From NCBI GenBank assembly GCA_003354055.1, contig PIVQ01000319.1, positions 1-7,821 of the forward strand: a stretch of 7,821 bases of DNA. The letters run 5' to 3'. The notes beneath the pieces are model-generated. The model had not been told where the DNA came from and made no database searches. It was given only the letters and a program-made list of their open reading frames with translations. The stretch comes from Desulfobacteraceae bacterium. Lineage in GTDB: Bacteria; Desulfobacterota; Desulfobacteria; Desulfobacterales; Desulfobacteraceae. A program made the translations under genes and the position numbers. Positions 6,388 through 7,821 of the stretch are shown here, in pieces (position 1 is the first letter of the stretch; every line of letters begins with the position of its first letter).

Positions 6388-7503
6388 TTATTTCTCTTTT
6401 CTTTTCTGTCTTTTCATCAAAGATTTTACCCGGGTTTCCGGATCATGAAAGCGTTTGAAATAATGGGTCAGCGTCGTAACACTGAATATCGTATTGACCG
6501 CCGGAATCCTGATCAGCATCCAGAATATCCAATAGGATAAAAAAAGAGCTGGTATATAGTATAACGCTTCAACCAAAAGCATAAGCCAATAGTTTTTAAT
6601 CCCAAAAAAGCTCCCTATGGCATTGGTCAGCCCCGTCGTTATATTTGCGAACACAGGGACAGCCATAATAAAGGATTGCAGGAAAACCCAGGAATGCCCG
6701 GCCTCAACCGCCTTTTTTCTGCAATACCCCATGCATCGCATGCAGTTTTCGCAGTGATAGGTCCAGAACGGGCGCTTCTTGCCAAAAAAGCGTTTCATTT
6801 CAATAGCATGGTTTGGGCAGATTTTTGCACACATCCCACAGGACACACAATTGTTGTTGGCAAACATCATTTTAGCCATGCTTGTTTTAGCGTAAATCAG
6901 ATAGAGAATCGGAAATATCGGAATCAACCAGAATAAAAGGCTTGCCCATATGCCTTCATAAAGGTTGTTCAGGGTAAACAGCACCCTTTTGTCCGCCATC
7001 ACACGAGACATGAAAAACTCAATTTTCCTCTTGGATAATTTACAAATACCGTTCACGGCATTGAGCGTAAGGCTGGGATGAAAATTGTTCATATTGGCTG
7101 CCATGTCCAGACTGAAAAATCCCCGGATATCATACCCCTTGAACAAGAGGACCAATGCGGCAAAGAAATTTGCAAAACCGGCTGCGCCAGGTATCTTTAC
7201 AGGTCCAATCCATAAGGCACCGCGGGTGGCAATGCTTAGAACCTTTGCTTTCTTTTGCCGGGGCATTTTGAACAAAAATTTGATCATGGACCAAGGCGGC
7301 ATAAATCCGTGCGTGGGAAACAAGACAGCGGTCAGTTGACGGTCGGGCTGTTTAAAATCTTCTTGGAAGTCGGCATGTTCGATAAATTTTAGATGAGTTG
7401 TAATTCCGTTTTTTTCAAAAAGGTCTTCTATCCACCGCGCCACCCGAAAGGTATTGCCGGTACCGCTTAAAACATAGAGCAAAGACGTGTCGAATGATTT
7501 CAT
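6388..7503 (-). CDS. EFR1-like flavodoxin/2x[4Fe-4S] protein with transmembrane segments
   Basis: 371 residues, about 90 longer than its soluble neighbour. The flavodoxin-like N-terminus has VLSGTGNTFR (11-20) and LFPTHGFMPPW (61-71). A strongly hydrophobic segment (about 184-204) lies before the ferredoxin part. The clusters are C219, C222, C225, C229-Pro and C251, C254, C257, C261; the last Cys is followed by Arg instead of the usual Pro. After the clusters come hydrophobic stretches at about 272-290 and 304-332, then a very basic tail (LMKRQKRKEK), which suggests a cytoplasmic C-terminus. It is presumably a membrane-attached electron-transfer protein linking flavin and iron-sulfur centres to a membrane acceptor or donor; this is inference. 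The ATG is 12 nt after the stop of the TetR-type gene and 2 nt separate it from the next gene, so it is the middle gene of an operon. The ribosome binding site (GGAT, minus strand) is weak. Confidence 0.85.
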   Translation of the reverse strand: MKSFDTSLLYVLSGTGNTFRVARWIEDLFEKNGITTHLKFIEHADFQEDFKQPDRQLTAVLFPTHGFMPPWSMIKFLFKMPRQKKAKVLSIATRGALWIGPVKIPGAAGFANFFAALVLLFKGYDIRGFFSLDMAANMNNFHPSLTLNAVNGICKLSKRKIEFFMSRVMADKRVLFTLNNLYEGIWASLLFWLIPIFPILYLIYAKTSMAKMMFANNNCVSCGMCAKICPNHAIEMKRFFGKKRPFWTYHCENCMRCMGYCRKKAVEAGHSWVFLQSFIMAVPVFANITTGLTNAIGSFFGIKNYWLMLLVEALYYIPALFLSYWIFWMLIRIPAVNTIFSVTTLTHYFKRFHDPETRVKSLMKRQKRKEK

Positions 7504-7515
7504 TTCATATCCATA

Positions 7516-7821
7516 TTATATGAGCAAACTTTGAATAAAGGCTTTGTAAGCTTTTTTAACTTCTCTTTTCCCCAGGGGCTTAAACCCCAAAGCTTCATAC
7601 AAAATGATGCCGTCCATTTGAGCCATAATTGCGTAAGCAGTTGGAAGTAAATTAACGAATTTGAATTCCTTTTTTTCAACGCCATATTCTATTATCGCAA
7701 TAACACCGTCCAGATACTGCTGGTATATCTCTTGATAGATCTCCTGAAGTTTTTCATTTTGTTTCATATGAGAGTAAAAATGGATGAGCAGACCAAAAAA
7801 CTGATCTTCGGGCAAGGTGAT
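7516..7821 (-). CDS. TetR/AcrR-family transcriptional regulator, C-terminal part (5' end outside window)
   Basis: The frame is open to the window edge (it also reads I-T before a TTG codon at 7815), so this is the last 102 residues of a longer protein, not a gene starting at TTG. The fragment is helical. It has the pattern common in TetR ligand-binding domains: a helix ending in EYGVEKKEFKFVN (the frequent 'G...GEF...' element), then LPTAYAIMAQMDGIILYEALG, and a final helix KAYKAFIQSLL. The N-terminal helix-turn-helix is not in the window, so the family call rests on this C-terminal pattern. It precedes the two flavodoxin-ferredoxin genes by 12 nt on the same strand. By the usual logic of such operons it would repress its own promoter, which lies beyond the right edge, and hence the whole operon. 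The ligand is unknown. Confidence 0.75.
   Translation of the reverse strand: MTLPEDQFFGLLIHFYSHMKQNEKLQEIYQEIYQQYLDGVIAIIEYGVEKKEFKFVNLLPTAYAIMAQMDGIILYEALGFKPLGKREVKKAYKAFIQSLLI

Noticed and set aside
7516..7815. A complete 99-residue gene starting at TTG 7815
   Set aside because: The frame stays open to the window edge and the product looks like only the C-terminal half of a TetR protein, so it is a truncated view of a longer gene.
1..7821. tRNA, rRNA, CRISPR array, transposase or integrase
   Set aside because: No cloverleaf-like or rRNA sequence, no regularly spaced repeats, and no reading frame with transposase or integrase features was seen on either strand.

Overview
The window looks like chromosomal DNA of an anaerobic bacterium, most probably a sulfate-reducing or related Desulfobacterota (deltaproteobacterial) lineage. 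This is inferred from gene content: a tungsten-type aldehyde:ferredoxin oxidoreductase beside a radical SAM/SPASM protein, two flavodoxin-ferredoxin (EFR1-like) proteins, and a FIST protein with a soluble hybrid histidine kinase. No rRNA or other taxonomic marker is present, so this placement is not proven.

Layout. Bases 1-150 (+) are the C-terminal end of a radical SAM/SPASM protein. It is followed by an aldehyde ferredoxin oxidoreductase family gene (312-2048, +, GTG start). The two genes are most simply read as a maturase and its tungsto-enzyme. Each ends exactly at a copy of the same palindromic repeat (about 151-252 and 2049-2091). The first copy is about 100 bp; the second is the same element lacking 59 bp at its apex. 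The repeats are in direct orientation and bracket the oxidoreductase gene.

After a terminator-like hairpin and a candidate promoter comes a second, independent unit. It holds a FIST-domain sensor protein (2232-3392, +) and, 3 nt later, a cytoplasmic PAS-PAS-histidine kinase-receiver protein (3396-5390, +). This resembles NosP/NahK-type pairs, in which a FIST protein controls a co-transcribed hybrid kinase. The ligand here is unknown.

The right third is on the minus strand, convergent with the kinase. Reading right to left it holds the C-terminal part of a TetR-type regulator (7516 to the window edge), a membrane-anchored flavodoxin/2x[4Fe-4S] protein (6388-7503) and a soluble one of the same family (5534-6385). 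The spacings are 12 and 2 nt, so this is very likely one operon controlled by the TetR protein. The soluble gene is clearly AT-richer than the membrane one (about 35% versus about 45% G+C in hand-counted stretches), which suggests the pair was assembled from different sources. The 143-bp convergent gap holds an imperfect bidirectional terminator-like hairpin and an unassigned minus-strand frame that may be a gene remnant.

Overall theme: low-potential electron transfer (tungsten enzyme, ferredoxins) beside a soluble two-component sensing pair. No mobile-element genes, RNA genes or CRISPR arrays were found, and no gap without a gene exceeds 200 bp. I see no demonstrably new system. The repeat-bracketed oxidoreductase, the FIST-kinase pair and the TetR-controlled pair of flavodoxin-ferredoxins are the parts most worth following up.
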